This document shows positions 36,364 to 51,300 of a DNA stretch of 64,000 nucleotides, in pieces (the first letter of the stretch is position 1; each line of letters begins with the position of its first letter). The notes under the pieces are model-generated. The model saw only the letters and a list, made by a program, of their open reading frames with translations, searched no databases and was not told where the DNA came from. Source of the DNA: Anastatus disparis (lineage: Eukaryota; Arthropoda; Insecta; Hymenoptera; Eupelmidae). The DNA is taken from NCBI GenBank assembly GCA_017163975.1, contig JAFFSR010000251.1, forward strand, positions 1,426,001 through 1,490,000, read 5' to 3'. Both the position numbers and the translations under genes were made by a program.

Positions 36364-37656
36364 TCATGTAGAAACTTCTTTTAAACTATTTGCATATTGA
36401 AATTCAGTACTATTTTCATATTCACACATATCCAAAGCAATCACACAGCTTTCACGTACAACGCGCTTTTCATCTTCTAAATACTTTTTTAAAATTTCAA
36501 AACAATAGGGAGTAGCTATAGCTCCCAAAGCTTCAGCACACTCATGACGAACCATTTCATTTTCATTGGCATCTTCAAGAGATGCTTTTAAATGTGGAAC
36601 ACTGACTTCTTCTTGTAATTGACCAAGAACAAATGCTACTTCATGACGGAACAATGCACTTCCTGCTTTTAAACCTACAAAAATGATAAATGATATACTA
36701 AATTTACACGATGCAAGCTTTAATTTTTTTACTAAAATTTTAGATTTTTCAATTGAAGAATATTTTGTTTATTACAATGATTGCTATAACTTTTTATTAA
36801 CTTATAATAAAATTTAATTTTTAAATATTTGTTTTCTAACCTTTAGCAAGTGCAAGAACGCTTTCTTCAGTACGTAAATTTCTTAATGAAAACATTGCTC
36901 TATATCTATCAAATAGAGATGCATTTTCATCCAAAAGAATTTTTGTTAATTCTTCAATATTCTTTGTTTCAGCAGGTGGTGCTGGATCAACTGATGCATA
37001 AGGATTTTCTGACAAATCTTCATTTTTTGAATTAGCATTTTCAATCCATTTTAATCTTTTTAGAGCAAGTTCACACGTTTCAGCAACTTCTACAGTTGGA
37101 TCTTTACTATATTCATCCAAAATAGGTATCACACTTGTATCACCAATGGCACCCAACGCTTCCCCTATATATAGATAAGCATTTAATAAACTATGCGTAG
37201 AATGAATTTATACATTAAAATTGGAATTTGTAAAAACTTTATAATATAATGAACTTATTAATTATTCAAGATAAAAAATATTTTAAAAATTCATCTTTTT
37301 TATAATCTAAAATTAGTATTTTAAATTATTTTATGTTAAAGTTATCTTTCATTATAGGAACAATATTATTACTAACCAGCTTCATGTCGTACCATTGGTT
37401 CTTGCTTTTTATCTTTTAAAACATCCACAAGTACTGACACAGCACAAGAATCTTGCATTTGTCCAAGACAATATGCAAGTTCATGTTTTAAAAGTGCTGA
37501 AGGATCACTAAAACCTTTTGAAATTTGTTCAATTGCTAATGGCCCTCCGATATTTTTTAATGTAAATAAAGCACGAAATCTTTCTTTCAATGGTCGACTT
37601 TCATCATTCAAAACTTTGCCTACAGATAGGATTTCTTTTTCTTGAATAGGTAACAT
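36364..37656 (-). CDS. DOHH: Deoxyhypusine hydroxylase
   Basis: Three exons on the minus strand, 37656-37377, 37164-36841 and 36674-36364 (stop TGA), all in phase. They give 304 residues against 302 in human. The enzyme hydroxylates deoxyhypusine on eIF5A, the last step in making hypusine, in the cytosol. The protein is a HEAT-like repeat dyad. All four His-Glu iron-binding motifs are present: H58-E59 ([12 protein letters not shown]), H91-E92 (MVRHEAGEALGAI), H212-E213 ([12 protein letters not shown]) and H245-E246 ([13 protein letters not shown]). Their spacing matches the human pairs (56/57, 89/90, 207/208, 240/241). Between the two halves is the usual acidic, proline-containing linker (about residues 135-165). 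The gene is divergent from ASCC3 across about 950 bp. Nothing is broken or missing. Confidence 0.97.
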
Positions 37657-38609
37657 TTTAAATTACTTGGATAAACTATACGAAATTTAAAATATGTTCT
37701 ATTAAGCAATGATTAATATGAATTTATGCAAATGATTGATAGGTCTTGCATTTAGATTTTTAGTTTTCCATCTTATGATTGTAATGAAATGTTGATTTAA
37801 AAAAAATTAAAAATAAATATTTAAATTTAGTGAAAAGTGCATGAACAAAACTGTGCAAAAGCTTACTTGCATAGTGCACAAAAAACGTGCTTTGCACTAA
37901 TATCTACGTCATAATATTCTAAAACAAATATTTAAATAATCAATACATTATAAAAATCTAAGTGAAAAATCTATAATCATTTGATATTTATTTTTCTATT
38001 TGGCAAATACAACAGACATTGATTTAACTAACCTTATAGGAGCACGTGATATTTTTTCATCGAATATAACGTATCATATGGCGAATATGTAAAAAGAGGT
38101 TAGAAAATTGAATTTGTGACTTCTTCATTTATAAAAAAATTTCACTATTTTTCACTGCAATCTATTATTTCATTGAGTTTTTCACAGAAAACGAAGGAGG
38201 AAAAAAGGATTTATTCAAAGTATACCTGTGACTCATTGTCACTTTTTGATCAATAATATTGGGTTATGAATATATAGCAGTGCCCTTTTTTTTAAGTTAA
38301 AAATCATAGAATTTTTTAAAAATTAATCAAACTGAACTAATGAATAACATTTAAATTTTTGTTGTAACGTTTTTTAGAATGAAACATAATTGAAAATACG
38401 CATGCGTATACAATACACGTGCATTTTACATATTAATCTATATCTATATATATGATATATAAGTAAAAGTAGTACAATTTTCTTGATTTAGTAGCGAGTG
38501 GCGAGTAGCTACGAGTGGATGGAAAAGGTGAATCGCTTCGAATCTTGTTTGACGTTTATATTTTGTATGTTTTTCTCAATTTTATATCGTTGAAAGTATA
38601 AATTGCACA
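37657..38609. promoter_or_regulatory. Divergent DOHH/ASCC3 promoter region
   Basis: The two ATGs lie 953 bp apart on opposite strands, so this interval holds both 5' ends. Motifs seen: E-box CACGTG at about 38044-38049, the palindrome ACGCATGCGT near 38399-38408 (like an NRF-1/Ewg core) and ACACGTGCAT next to it. Near the ASCC3 start the leader contains a short upstream ATG (38519, GTGGATGG) out of frame with the main start. No TATA box stands out. Confidence 0.45.
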
Positions 38610-41600
38610 ATGCGTGAATTACCACGCATCTCACGCGCATTGCGTGCTTTTACAGATTTGGATAGAGAATATAATTATCCAAAATCCAATGATTTAAATG
38701 CTAAAAGACAAGAAGTGTCTTCTAAGTTGAGGAGGTATGGTTACCTAAATTTCACCAAATGTTGTAATTAATATTGCATCAAGATGCAAAATTGACATTA
38801 CAATTTTAAAAACGAATGACACTGAAAAATATATTTTATATGTTTTGGAATTATTTAATCTTAATTTTTTTGATAGGAATTTAAATTGGAATGAAATTTG
38901 CAAACAAGTGCCAAAAGATATTGTTGTATTACTTAACAAAACACATCATACTGTATCCCAAATTTGTGGTAACTTTTTTATTCTATCCACTAATTCATTC
39001 ATTTTAATAAGTACATTTAAAACCATCTTAATCATGAATTTATTCTTTTTAGAGGGACAGCCTTTGGAAATAGTTAATGAATTGTCTCTTTACGTATTAC
39101 GATTGTTAATTCAAGAAAAAATTGTTAGTCAAAAATCCTTAAAAGAATTAAAGCAATTACTTGGTGCAATTGATCAAAAGTCTTTAAGAGATTTATTACA
39201 GGTATGCAGAAAAACATTTTTAACAATAGATGCATAATAATGATTGTACAATATTTTTTTTAGATTATCTCAGAAATACGACAAAAAGTATCAGAAGAAC
39301 AATTAAATATGATTTTAAATATTGAAGAAAATGTTGAGGGATCAGATCTTCGTAAAGAACCATTCGGAACCAAGATTCCGTACCATGAAGCAAAAATTAA
39401 TTGGCCTGACACTTGCATGCTTCATCCTATGAATGAAAAAAATAGCAATAATATAACAGAAAAATTTGATGAACTTATGAAATTTCCAAAAGTTGAAACA
39501 ATTGCAAAAAAGGCAGAGGTCAGTATTTCTTATTTATAGATATAAATATAATATAAATAGTATTGAAATAAAATAACAATAAAAATTAGATATTTCATTA
39601 TTAAAAAAGAGTATTATTTTTTATAAAACAAATTATTTAATTTTTATATTTTAAAATTTTATTAGCAATTAGACAAACAGTTAGTAAATAAAGGTTTGAA
39701 ATTAGCTTTTGAAAAGTATCGTACAGCTATGTCATATGATGAATTTGTGGACATGGTGATAAATAAATTAAAAGCAAGTATAAATTTAGCTCAAAGTGAA
39801 CTATATGATTTGCTCGGAAGTGAACATGTAGAATTCTTACTGTATATTCTTGAATATCAAGCACAGATAGTATCATGGCATAATAGTCGAAAATTAACAA
39901 AAACTTTCTCTAGTAAGTTAAAAATAACTCATGTTTTAACATTTGTTTTTAATTTTCATAAATATTTATCAAGAATGTAATCACATATTTTTTTCTATTT
40001 TATAAATTTTAAAGCTATGGAGAAACAGCCTCAAATATCATCTCAAGTAATTGTTCAATCAGAAAAAGAAAAGCAACTAATGAAACAAGTACGTAAAGAA
40101 GAAAAAAAATTACAGAAGGTAGCTAACAAACATGACAGTGGAAAGGGTATTGATGATGATGATGAGGATGAGATGTTTAATCCAATAGAGTTACGATTAA
40201 AAAGACAAGAAGCTTTGACTGCAAAATCTGAACCTTTATTTAAAAAAAATAGAATATTTATACCTACAGTTCGAGAAAACTTCCCATTTGTTTTTGATTC
40301 AAAATTGAATGTACAAGCCACTGCAGGTAATTAAATCTTAATAATAATTATTTTATTGATATTTAAAAATTTATTCTAAAACTTTCAATTATTTAAATTT
40401 TTATTTGCTAGGATATATTTCTGGACAGAGAATCATATTACCTGAAAATGTTAAAAGAACTGACACAGAAATTTGTGAACAAGTTGATATTCCTATTCCA
40501 AATTTAGATCCTCTGACTGTGGGAAATGATCGTGTATTAATCTCATCTTTGGACGAAGTTAGTATTTAAATAATATCATAACAAATATTCTTTATTTTTA
40601 AATATTTTTAAATATTTTAGGTGGGTCAAATGGCTTTTAAAGGCGTAGAGTCATTAAATAGAATTCAAAGTATAGTATTTGATGCGGCATATCATACTAA
40701 TGAAAATTTACTTATATGTGCACCAACTGGTGCAGGAAAGACTAATGTTGCGTTATTAACAGTAGTGCATCAAATTAAATTACATGTAGATAGTGGTATT
40801 TTAAAAACCAATGAATTTAAGATTGTTTATATTGCTCCGATGAAAGCTTTAGCTGCTGAAATGACAGCTAACTTTAGTAAAAGGTAAATCTTCAATAATT
40901 GAAAAAAATTTTTAACAACGCCTTTTTTTTAATTACAGTAACATTTTCATAAAATTTATATTTTTGCATATGCAGATTAGGAACTTTAGGGATTGCAGTA
41001 CGTGAATTAACAGGTGACATGCAATTAACAAAAGCAGAAATTCAGCAGACACAAATGATAGTAACAACCCCAGAAAAATGGGATGTTGTTACGCGGAAAG
41101 GTACTGGAGACGTTGCATTAACAAGAATAGTTAAATTATTAATCATTGATGAGGTACATTTACTGCACGGAGATCGAGGTCCTGTTGTCGAAGCACTTGT
41201 TGCGCGTACTCTTAGACAAGTAAGTTATTCTTCATATTCAAATTAATATTTAAAATTTTTTAAAATTTCAATAAATTCTTTTTTCAACAAGTAGTAAAAA
41301 ACAGGCTTTGGTTGGGCATTTCAAGTCATATATTGATTTCTGTATTTAATACTAAAAATATCTATATTTAAATTTTCATGCAATTTTAAAAATGTTAAAT
41401 GAGGTCATTATTTAAGAAATATATTATAGGACATTATATATAATTTTTTTATTAATTGTTTATATAGGTAGAATCTTCTCAAAGTATGATACGAATTGTC
41501 GGTCTCTCCGCGACACTGCCAAATTACGTCGATGTTGCAAGATTCTTAAGAGTAAATCCATATAAAGGATTATTTTATTTCGATCATCGATTCCGTCCAG

Positions 41601-44600
41601 TACCTTTAAGTCAAACGTTTATTGGTGTCAAAGCTATTAAACCAATGCAACAAATGAGTGATATGGATCTTGTTTGTTACAACCAAGTGGTCGACATGGT
41701 TCGCAAAGGACATCAGGTGGGCACAATAGACTTTTAACATAAATATAAATAAATTTAATTTTAAATTTCTAATATTAAATATCTTTATAAAGGTAATGGT
41801 TTTCGTGCACGCTAGGAATGCAACGATTAGGACCGCAAATGTATTAAAAGAAATGTCTATACAAAATGGTACTCACAAGCTATTTCTTTCTGAAGAAGGT
41901 TCCGCTAAGTTAGCACAAAGAACTTTTAATAGATCACCTAATAAATATTTAACTGAATTATTTGAGCATGGTTTATCTGTACATCATGCCGGAATGTTGC
42001 GTACTGATAGGTAGGACAAAGTAAAAGAATTATTATACAAAGAAAAATTGAATTTAAAAATATTATTATAATTTACTTTTTTTAATTTCAGAAATTTGGT
42101 CGAAAAATATTTTGCTGAAGGATTGATAAAAGTACTTGTTTGTACTTCAACACTTGCTTGGGGTGTCAATTTACCAGCTCATGCTGTGATAATTCGCGTA
42201 AAATATTAACTTTATAATTTTCTTTATTTTCATAGACCAATAATTTACTCAATTAAATATCTTAATTATTTTAGGGTACAGAAATTTATGATTCAAAGCA
42301 CGGTTCCTTCATTGATTTAGGTATACTTGATGTTTTGCAAATTTTCGGTCGAGCGGGAAGACCGCAATTCGATACATCCGGTCATGCCGTTATAATAACA
42401 TCTCATGATAAATTATCACACTACTTAACTCTTTTAACAAATCAAATTCCAATTGAAAGTAGTTTTATTAGATATCTATCTGACAACTTAAATGCAGAAG
42501 TACGTATTATAAAATATCAATATTTTAATAGCACAATTTCATAATTTTATGTTTTATTTTGTGTTGAATTAGATTGTATTAGGTACAATATCAAATATTG
42601 AAGAAGCTGTTGAATGGTTGAGTTATACATACCTTTTTGTTCGCATGAGACTTAATCATCTTGCCTATGGTATAGAGTATCAAACGATCGTTGACGATCC
42701 TAATTTAGAACGCAAAAGAAAAGAATTGATTCATGATGCAGCTATGGGACTTGATAAAGCAAAAATGATTCGTTACAATACTAGTACCGGAGATTTAAAT
42801 GCTACTGGTTTGTATAACACTGTATAAATAGTTTAATAAATTAGTAAACTACGTTTTATTACAAAATTAAAAATATTTTTTACCGTAGATTTGGGTAGAA
42901 CAGCTAGTCATTTCTATTTAAAGTATGATACTATTGAAATTTTCAATGAACTGATGAAACCAATTATGACTGAAGCTGATATTTTGGGTATGATATCACG
43001 TTCCCAAGAGTTTGAACAACTTAAAGTTAGAGATGACGAAATGGACGAATTAGAAAATTTACAATCGGATTATTGTGAAGTTATTCCACAAGGTGGTAAA
43101 GAAAATATTCATGGAAAAGTGAATATCTTAATTCAAACATATCTTTCAAGAGGAAGAGTTCAGTCATTTTCATTATTATCAGATCAAGCTTATATTACTC
43201 AGGTACCTTATAAATAAATAATTATATTTTATTATAAAAAAATTTAATGGAAGTCTATTTTATTAAAAGTTATGGAATAATTATTTTTATTTGTAGAACG
43301 CAGTACGAATATGTAGAGCATTGTTCGAGATGATGTTACGAAAAAATAATGCTATCATGGCTGGCAGAGTACTTGGAATGGCAAAAATGTTAGAATTGCA
43401 ACAGTGGGATCACATGAGTCCTTTGCGCCAATTTGTTTGTTTGCCATACGAAATTTTAACTAAAATTGAAGAACGTGATCTTACAACAGAAAAATTGAGA
43501 GATATGAGTGTTGTAGAAATCGGTTAATAATTTTTTTTGTCTATTGAATCAGTAATATTAATAATAAACAATTAAATTTTATATATTATTACTTTTAGGA
43601 AATATACTTCGTAATCAGAAAGCCGCAGCTCTAGTAAAAAAATGCTGCGATGAATTTCCCTCTCTTGAATTCGACGCTACTTTACAACCCATTACTCGAA
43701 CTGTTTTAAGGATACGATTGCAAATTCTTCCTACTTTCAGGTGGAACGATAAAGTTCACGGAAAAAATTCAGAAGCTTTTTGGTTGTGGATTGAAGATCC
43801 AGATAATAATTACATATATCACTATGAATATATACAACTCACTAAAAAACAGGTATGTTTAAGATTTTTCATTTTGCAATATGTAATTTTTTCGGCACGA
43901 TCACTTCACGAAAGTTCTTATATTTTAATTGACATATTTATTTTTTTTATTTAGGTCGTTACAATGTCTGGTCAGGAACTTGTTATGACGATTCCATTAA
44001 GCGAACCACTTCCTACTCAATATTTTGTAAGAGCAACAAGTGATCGTTGGCTTGGTTGCGAATTCATAGAGCCATTAAGACTTTCAGGCTTAATTTTACC
44101 GGAATCGCATCCACCGCATACTGGTAAAAATAACTTTTTAAATTTTCATACAATGATCAAACAAAAAAATTTTTAAATCACGAAAATCTGATTTTTTTTA
44201 TCTTTAACTTATTTTTCAGATCTTTTGGAATTGCAGCCTTTACCAATAACTGCCTTAAAAGTACCAGAATTCCAAAGATTGTACAAATTTACACATTTTA
44301 ACCCTATTCAAACCCAAATTTTTTATTGCCTTTATAACACAGACAACAATGTACTTTTGGGAGCGCCGACTGGTTCCGGTAAAACAATTGCAGCTGAGAT
44401 AGCTATGATGAGAATTTTTAGAACCGAGCCTGATCGAAAAGTATATAAAAATTTTTATTTTTGAAATAAAAATCTTTTGATTTTAAAACATTTTAAATAT
44501 TAACTACTCTTCTAGATTGTTTATATTGCACCATTGAAAGCTTTGGTAAGAGAACGAATGAAAGATTGGACAAAGCGATTAGGAGGATTATTAGGAAAAA

Positions 44601-47600
44601 GTGTTGTTGAATTAACTGGTGATGTAACACCCGATATAAAAGTTATTTCCACGTCAGATGTTATTGTTACTACACCAGAAAAATGGGACGGTATAAGTAG
44701 AAGCTGGCAAACGAGAAATTACGTACAAAAAGTAGCTTTAATAATTATAGATGAAATTCATTTATTGGGAGAAGATCGAGGTCCCGTACTAGAAGTAATT
44801 GTTTCGAGAACCAATTTCATTGCTTCGCACACATCAAAGACGTTAAGAATCATTGGACTTTCTACTGCTTTAGCTAATGCAGTTGATTTGGGTCATTGGC
44901 TTGGGATAAAAAGGGTATGTTTGCTTATAATATCAGGAGGCGTGATCATGCCTCTGTGGCAAATATTAATAAACATAGTCTTTAATTATTAATACAAAAA
45001 TATTAAATTAATATAATAATATAGAATTGAGTTAAAAATTAAATAATGAAAATAGTTAATTTAAAATATAATTTTTTAGATGGGTCTTTATAATTTCCGT
45101 CCATCAGTGAGACCAGTGCCTTTAGAAGTTCATATAGCTGGTTTCCCGGGCAAACATTATTGTCCACGTATGGCAACAATGAATAAACCTACTTTTCAAG
45201 CAATACGTCAACATGCGCCTGTCAGTCCATCCCTTGTATTTGTTTCATCGCGTAGACAAACCCGTCTTACTGCTCTTGATCTTATTGCTTATCTCGCTGC
45301 GGAAGACAATCCTAAACAATGGTTACATATGCCCGAAGAAGAAATGGAGAATGTTTTAGATAATATTAAAGATGTTAATCTTAAATTGACACTAGCTTTT
45401 GGTATTGGACTACATCACGCAGGTTTGGAGGATAGAGATCGGCAAACTGTTGAAGAATTATTTGTCAACAATAAAATTCAAGTAAGATAATTTGTGCCAA
45501 AAAATTACATTTTTTTACGAGATTTTGCCATTAATTTGTGCATTATTATTACCAGAATTATCCCTTAAAACCTAAAAATTGAAATTTTTTTTATATTTAA
45601 TGAGAATTGAAAATTTTTATTACTTACACCCCTGTTCGATTTTTTATCAATGCATATAATGTATTTATTATTTTATTTAGAGGATCACAACAAAATTTTT
45701 GCAATTCTTTATTTATTATCAAGATAAAAATTAATGCTGCAACTATTTTATCATATAGAACAATTTTAAACTATCAAAATTGAACAATGCAATAATTTTT
45801 TTCAGATTCTTGTAACGACAGCAACGTTAGCTTGGGGTGTTAATTTTCCTGCTCATTTAGTAGTGATCAAAGGCACTGAATATTATGATGGCAAGATTAA
45901 GCGTTACGTAGATATGCCTATAACAGACGTACTGCAAATGATGGGTCGAGCAGGTAGACCGCAATTCGATGATTCAGGCGTAGCTGTTGTACTTGTTCAT
46001 GACATAAAAAAGAATTTTTATAAACAATTTCTTTATGAACCATTCCCTGTTGAATCAAGTCTACTTGAAGTATTACCTGATCATATAAATGCTGAGATTG
46101 TCGCTGGTACTATAAAAACTAAACAAGAATTCCTTGACTATCTCACGTGGACTTATTTCTTCCGTCGATTATTAAAGAATCCAAAATATTATAATCTTGA
46201 TAGCATGGAACCTGAACATGTCAATTCATATCTGTCCAAATTAGTTGATAATACACTGACTGTCCTGATTGAATCACAGTGTGTATTTAATGATGAGGTA
46301 AATTAGATTTCATAAATTCAAAATGATTTTTTAAGCGCCTTAAAAAATATTTAAATTTCTTTTTTTAAATTTGTTTAAAAATTAATTTATTATGCGTAAC
46401 TTTTAAAATAGAATATCTAAGAATTTTTCAGATACGTTATTTTATTTCTTGTTTAATACTAAATATTATATTTCTTCAAATTTTTAAGTACAAAACGCGT
46501 AGCAATTTTTTTCAAATAACGTTTTTCTATTGTAGATTTATTATTTATAATAGAAAATATACGCGCACTTTTTATTTTTAGGAAGAGCAATGTATCGGCC
46601 CGCTTCCTTTAGGAAGAATCGCATCATATTATTATTTAAAACATCAAACTATTGCCATGTTTAACGAAGCTCTACAAGATAATCTTTCACTAGAAAAAGC
46701 TTTAAGAGTAATGTGCAATGCTCATGAATATGACGAACTTCCTGTAAGGCACAATGAAGATTTACTTAATGAGTACGTTTAATTTTAATTGTTATATTGT
46801 TGTTATTATTGATTGTTATTATTTATAATTAATTTAATATTTGTAATACCAGAGAATTAGCCAAAATGTGTCGATATCCAGTTGAACGATTGTCTTACGA
46901 TTCATCAAATACTAAAGCCTTTCTACTTTTACAAGCACATTTTTCAAGACTGCCACTACCGTGTGCTGATTATTATACAGATTTAAAATCTGTACTTGAT
47001 CAAGCTATAAGAATATTACAAGTATATTAAATTTTTCGATTTAAAATTATTTTTATACTTTCTTTTCTAAACGACGTTGATAAAAAATGAAAAAAGATGT
47101 TAACAAAAACTTTTCTCTTTTAGGCCATGATAGACGTAGTTGCGGAACGTGGTTTTCTTACATCGACTCTTAGAGTAATGCAACTTCTTCAAATGGTCCT
47201 TCAAGCAAGGTGGATTGATGAGCCAGCTATTATTACTTTACCATATATTGAAAAGGAACATATGCATTTGTTTGCTGAGTTTCCTAAATGTTTACCATGG
47301 TTTTGTACAACTATTAGTAATAATTATGGTCGTTTGGCCGATGTTTTGCTTCAAGAATTCATTGATGATCATGTCAGCAAAGTAAGTTGAATAATTAAAT
47401 CTATTATCGATTGATTAAGAATATTTCATCTAAAATAGATTTATTGAATTATATACAATGGTAAAAAAAAATTTTTAACAAATAAAAGAAATAAGTTTTT
47501 TATTAAACAAAAAATTTTTTTAAATAATATTGTAATTAATGTTTATTTAAATTGATAATTTATGTTATTTTCTAATTTAAAATTGAAACAGATTCATCAA

Positions 47601-48317
47601 GTAGCAAAGAATATGCCGGTATTATGTATTGACCTTTGTTTACAAACGGACTTAGAGACAGACGAAGGCGAAAAGAAGATCGAAATTGCTGCCAAAAGTC
47701 CAGTAAATCCTATAAAGCTTGAAAGAAATCAAGAATATACATTAGTTGTGGGTACAAGACGGAAAAATCATTCCGACACATTAAAGGCGCACTGTCCACG
47801 ATTTCATCGTGGTAAAGACGAAGGCTGGTTCCTAGTACTTGGTGATGTCAAGAGTAAAGAGTTATGGGCTTTGAAACGAGTGGCGGGAATCAATGGACCG
47901 AAAAAGACTCATTACTTGCAGTTTACTACACCTTCGACTTTAGGTAAGTCTTTGCTATACTTAACTGTTACTACTGTTGTTCTTTGTTTCTTTGTAAAGA
48001 TTCTTCCGCACCATAAAAGTTTCACTCTTGAACTTGCTTGCGATTAATGTTTTTTTTTCTGTACTTGGGATGCTTTTTTTATTTTGTATATTAAAGAAGA
48101 ACATCTTACATATATGATTACTGATTCGGATTTTTTAAAATTTTTATAATTTTATTTCAATTTCTTTTATGATAGTCTTTAAAAATTAAAAAATATTTAA
48201 CTAAATTTACTTTTCTTTTTTATTGTTTTAGGATCGTTAAAGTTGCAACTCTATATCATGTCCGACTGTTACATAGGTTTGGATCAACAGTATGCTGTTC
48301 CAATAAATGTGATATAA
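38610..48317 (+). CDS. ASCC3: Activating signal cointegrator 1 complex subunit 3, Ski2-like helicase
   Basis: There are 27 coding exons: 38610-38734, 38877-38968, 39053-39201, 39264-39518, 39666-39912, 40015-40326, 40412-40557, 40621-40883, 40976-41219, 41468-41716, 41793-42010, 42092-42197, 42275-42499, 42573-42807, 42889-43202, 43297-43522, 43599-43852, 43955-44123, 44220-44440, 44516-44914, 45080-45481, 45806-46297, 46582-46772, 46853-47021, 47124-47381, 47592-47943 and 48232-48317. All phases close, giving 2132 residues (human 2202). Two helicase-Sec63 cassettes are visible. First: APTGAGKT 476-483, DEVH 588-591, SAT 625-627, [10 protein letters not shown] 824-833. Second: APTGSGKT 1325-1332, DEIH 1429-1432, STA 1466-1468, [10 protein letters not shown] 1661-1670. 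ASCC3 is the motor of the ASC-1/RQT complex, which splits collided ribosomes and unwinds alkylated DNA with ALKBH3. The GLSTALANA signature and the N-terminal ASCC2-binding region separate it from Brr2. Both ATPase sites look intact. Confidence 0.97.
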
Positions 48318-51300
48318 ACTTTTGTTATGTTTTTGTAATATTTAAATACATTATACTTACTTGTAATATAAGAAACGATAAGTATTATAAAAACTCGCTG
48401 TAAAATATGAAGGTGATAACTTAAATTTATATAATAAATTTTTTCAAACGATTAACGTTTTATATTTATTTATTTTATAATCTGTTTTTTTTTAATTATT
48501 TTTCACTTATCCATTCTCTGAAAGATCCACCGCAACATTAGAAAATATCGATTTTGCAAATACACAGAGTGGAAGATGTACTTTCAAAATTTTAATGTAT
48601 CGCACACTGCTGTTTCATTGTGCTTTTCATTTAAAGAATGATGTATACTTAACATAATATTTTTTCTTCATTACGGTAATACAATTAAATAAAAATTTAT
48701 ACACTTGACATTTTGCTAACTATGATTTTTCTATTTTTTTTTCTTTACATTATTCGTAGGAACCACATATTAACAGAAGTTTCTGCCACTGCATTTAAAT
48801 CTGTCATAAAATTCAATATAATAAAATTAATAGGGCTGTTATATAATATCCAGCTTTTCTTTGTAAGTCATATATATACAAAAAATACTGTTGTCGTAAA
48901 CCGTTTAAATGTTCCATTAATATTACTCCTTTTTTTTTAAAATCACAATTAATGGCTTGAATGCGATTTTTTTTCACAGTCAGTCGATGATTTATAGAAA
49001 ATGAAATACATTACGTATATTGTTATTATTTGTGTTTCCTACGTGTTTCACTGGAACAGAAAAGCTTCTTATTACATCAGAGTCAACGGCATGCACAGAA
49101 ATTATTATTATTGAAGCGCAACAATAAACAATTTGTATCGAAAACATTAATATTTCTCACAAATTATAAATTTCATTTTATTGTAGATACCGTCGAACAT
49201 TTACGTGTCACAAGTCTTTTTTTTGTTTTGATTTTTATTGATCATTAAAAAGTTAATTTAACAATCTATGGCATAGATTTAACAACAAGCTCATAATTTC
49301 TTTATAAGATTTGTATATTAAAATGTTATATATCAACATTAAGATTAAAAATTTTTTGTTTCAAAACAGTTATTATTATTACTTTATTTGAACACGTTGT
49401 TTTCTCATATACAGAAAACTTATAGAAAAAAAAATTGTTTTAGTTTTATAATTTATATTACCGTAGTTAATATTACAATCTTTAAACATGATAAAATTTA
49501 AATCACATTAAAATTTTTTTTTTTTTATTTATTTGTCTTTTGTAAATTTTTTTTTGTATTCATTCTCGTATATATTTCTACAGTCTAGAACTATACGTAT
49601 CCATATGATATTACAGTTTTGTTTATTAATAACTAAAAGAAACACATTAATGATTCTTTTCATACAGACGCATTTACGCATACATGACGATGATTTCTCT
49701 AATCAAGATTTATCAAAACTTTCTTCTTCGTTTTCTTAAATTATTAAAAAATAAATAAATAAAAATGAATGTTTAATACGAGGGAACGAAAATGATAATA
49801 ATGGACAAGGGTCGCGCTTCAATTTTTTTTTTTTTACATAAATACAATAGTCGATGATGATTTGGTGAATTAAATACATAACGCAACATACAATAGTCAG
49901 CAAACACTTTTAGAAAGCAACGTTTCGATTGCATTGAAAAAAAAGAAGAATTCGTAAGATATGGAATTTAAGAGCGGTGTGCGAACACGATAGTCACTAA
50001 TACAATTTCTTTTTCTCTAACTGGTTTTTGACAAACTGCTGAAAGTGTATGATTATTAATCGCCTATAATGACTCTTCTTTTCTTTTCTTTTTTTTTAAA
50101 CGATCGCTAAATTGCGTGCGACACGACAAAAAAAATATTCCTTTGCTAAGTTTTGTGAGAGCGCGCTTTATTATATTTTAAACTTTGCGTTAAAGCGACT
50201 TATATTTAGGTTTTTTTTTACTTCTTGCCTTGTGTGAGAACATCGGCCAGGCGCAGTTATAAGCTGTTGAGGAAAATATAATGGTTAGTTCACCAGAACA
50301 TTCAATATTGGACAGCTTTTGTGCTGTCTTTATATTTTTTTTATTAATATACTCTTATAACATTTTATTTAACATTTATTCTAGAATAAACGTATACCTT
50401 AAGTACATTTGGCACGAGATGCATTTTTTATTTTTTCTTGCTTTGTGCGTCATGCTGCTACATCATGCTGTTATGGATAAGCTTATTAATGACTGTTAGT
50501 TTTTTTAAAAAATACACATCAGTTGCATTTTTGTGATATTTAAATAATAAAAAAAACAATAACATTGTTAGTATTAGACGAAAGAACACAGAGAAAAAAA
50601 ATAAATACATGCAAGCAAAAAATGAATTGAAAATAAAAATTTGTGCAGAAAGAATAGTTTGATTTTCGATTAAAATATCTAAGTGGCTAAAAATAGACTT
50701 TTATTTGTAATTTATGAAAGTATGCTTTAATTGTATATTTATTTTAAAATTTATTTATTTAGAATAATTATTGTTAAAAACGATAAATTTTAAAGAAAAA
50801 AATTTAATTAAAAAAACGATACACTAATCAATTATTTTTACTAAAACATTGAAAATCTTTGGTACTTTTCAAATTATAATTTACATTTCAATTTTAAAAT
50901 TAATAATATTTTTATTACTTTAACGTAATTAACTTTAAATATATTTAAATTAAAAAATTAAAATGTAAATCATATTTGATGGTTATAAAAAACTTTGGAT
51001 ATTTCTTCAGATACTTACAAATATTTAGTTATAGACAATGAAAAAGGGAAAACATAAATTTATTTACCATTTCAAATTGATTTAAAGAAATGACTGTCTA
51101 ATTTATTATCTAATAGCGATGCTGTTTCCGTCTATTCTGCTTTCATATGAACGGAATGTAATCATAATAGCTATAAAATAAAATACAAATTAAAATAACC
51201 AATATTAACCAAAATTTAAAAATTCCTTAATATCCTGCTAATTTTATTCCGTAATTTTTCATACCACTTCATCAATTAATTATTATTTTATCACAATTTT

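Noticed and set aside
38610..48317. Brr2 (SNRNP200) instead of ASCC3
   Set aside because: Both have tandem helicase-Sec63 cassettes, but the second cassette keeps an intact [12 protein letters not shown] with GLSTALANA, and the N-terminus and total length fit ASCC3.
48713..50499. Plus-strand frames at 48713, 49030, 49533 and 50281
   Set aside because: Phe/Ile/Leu-rich low-complexity translations, no splice or promoter context, and typical of open frames in very AT-rich DNA.
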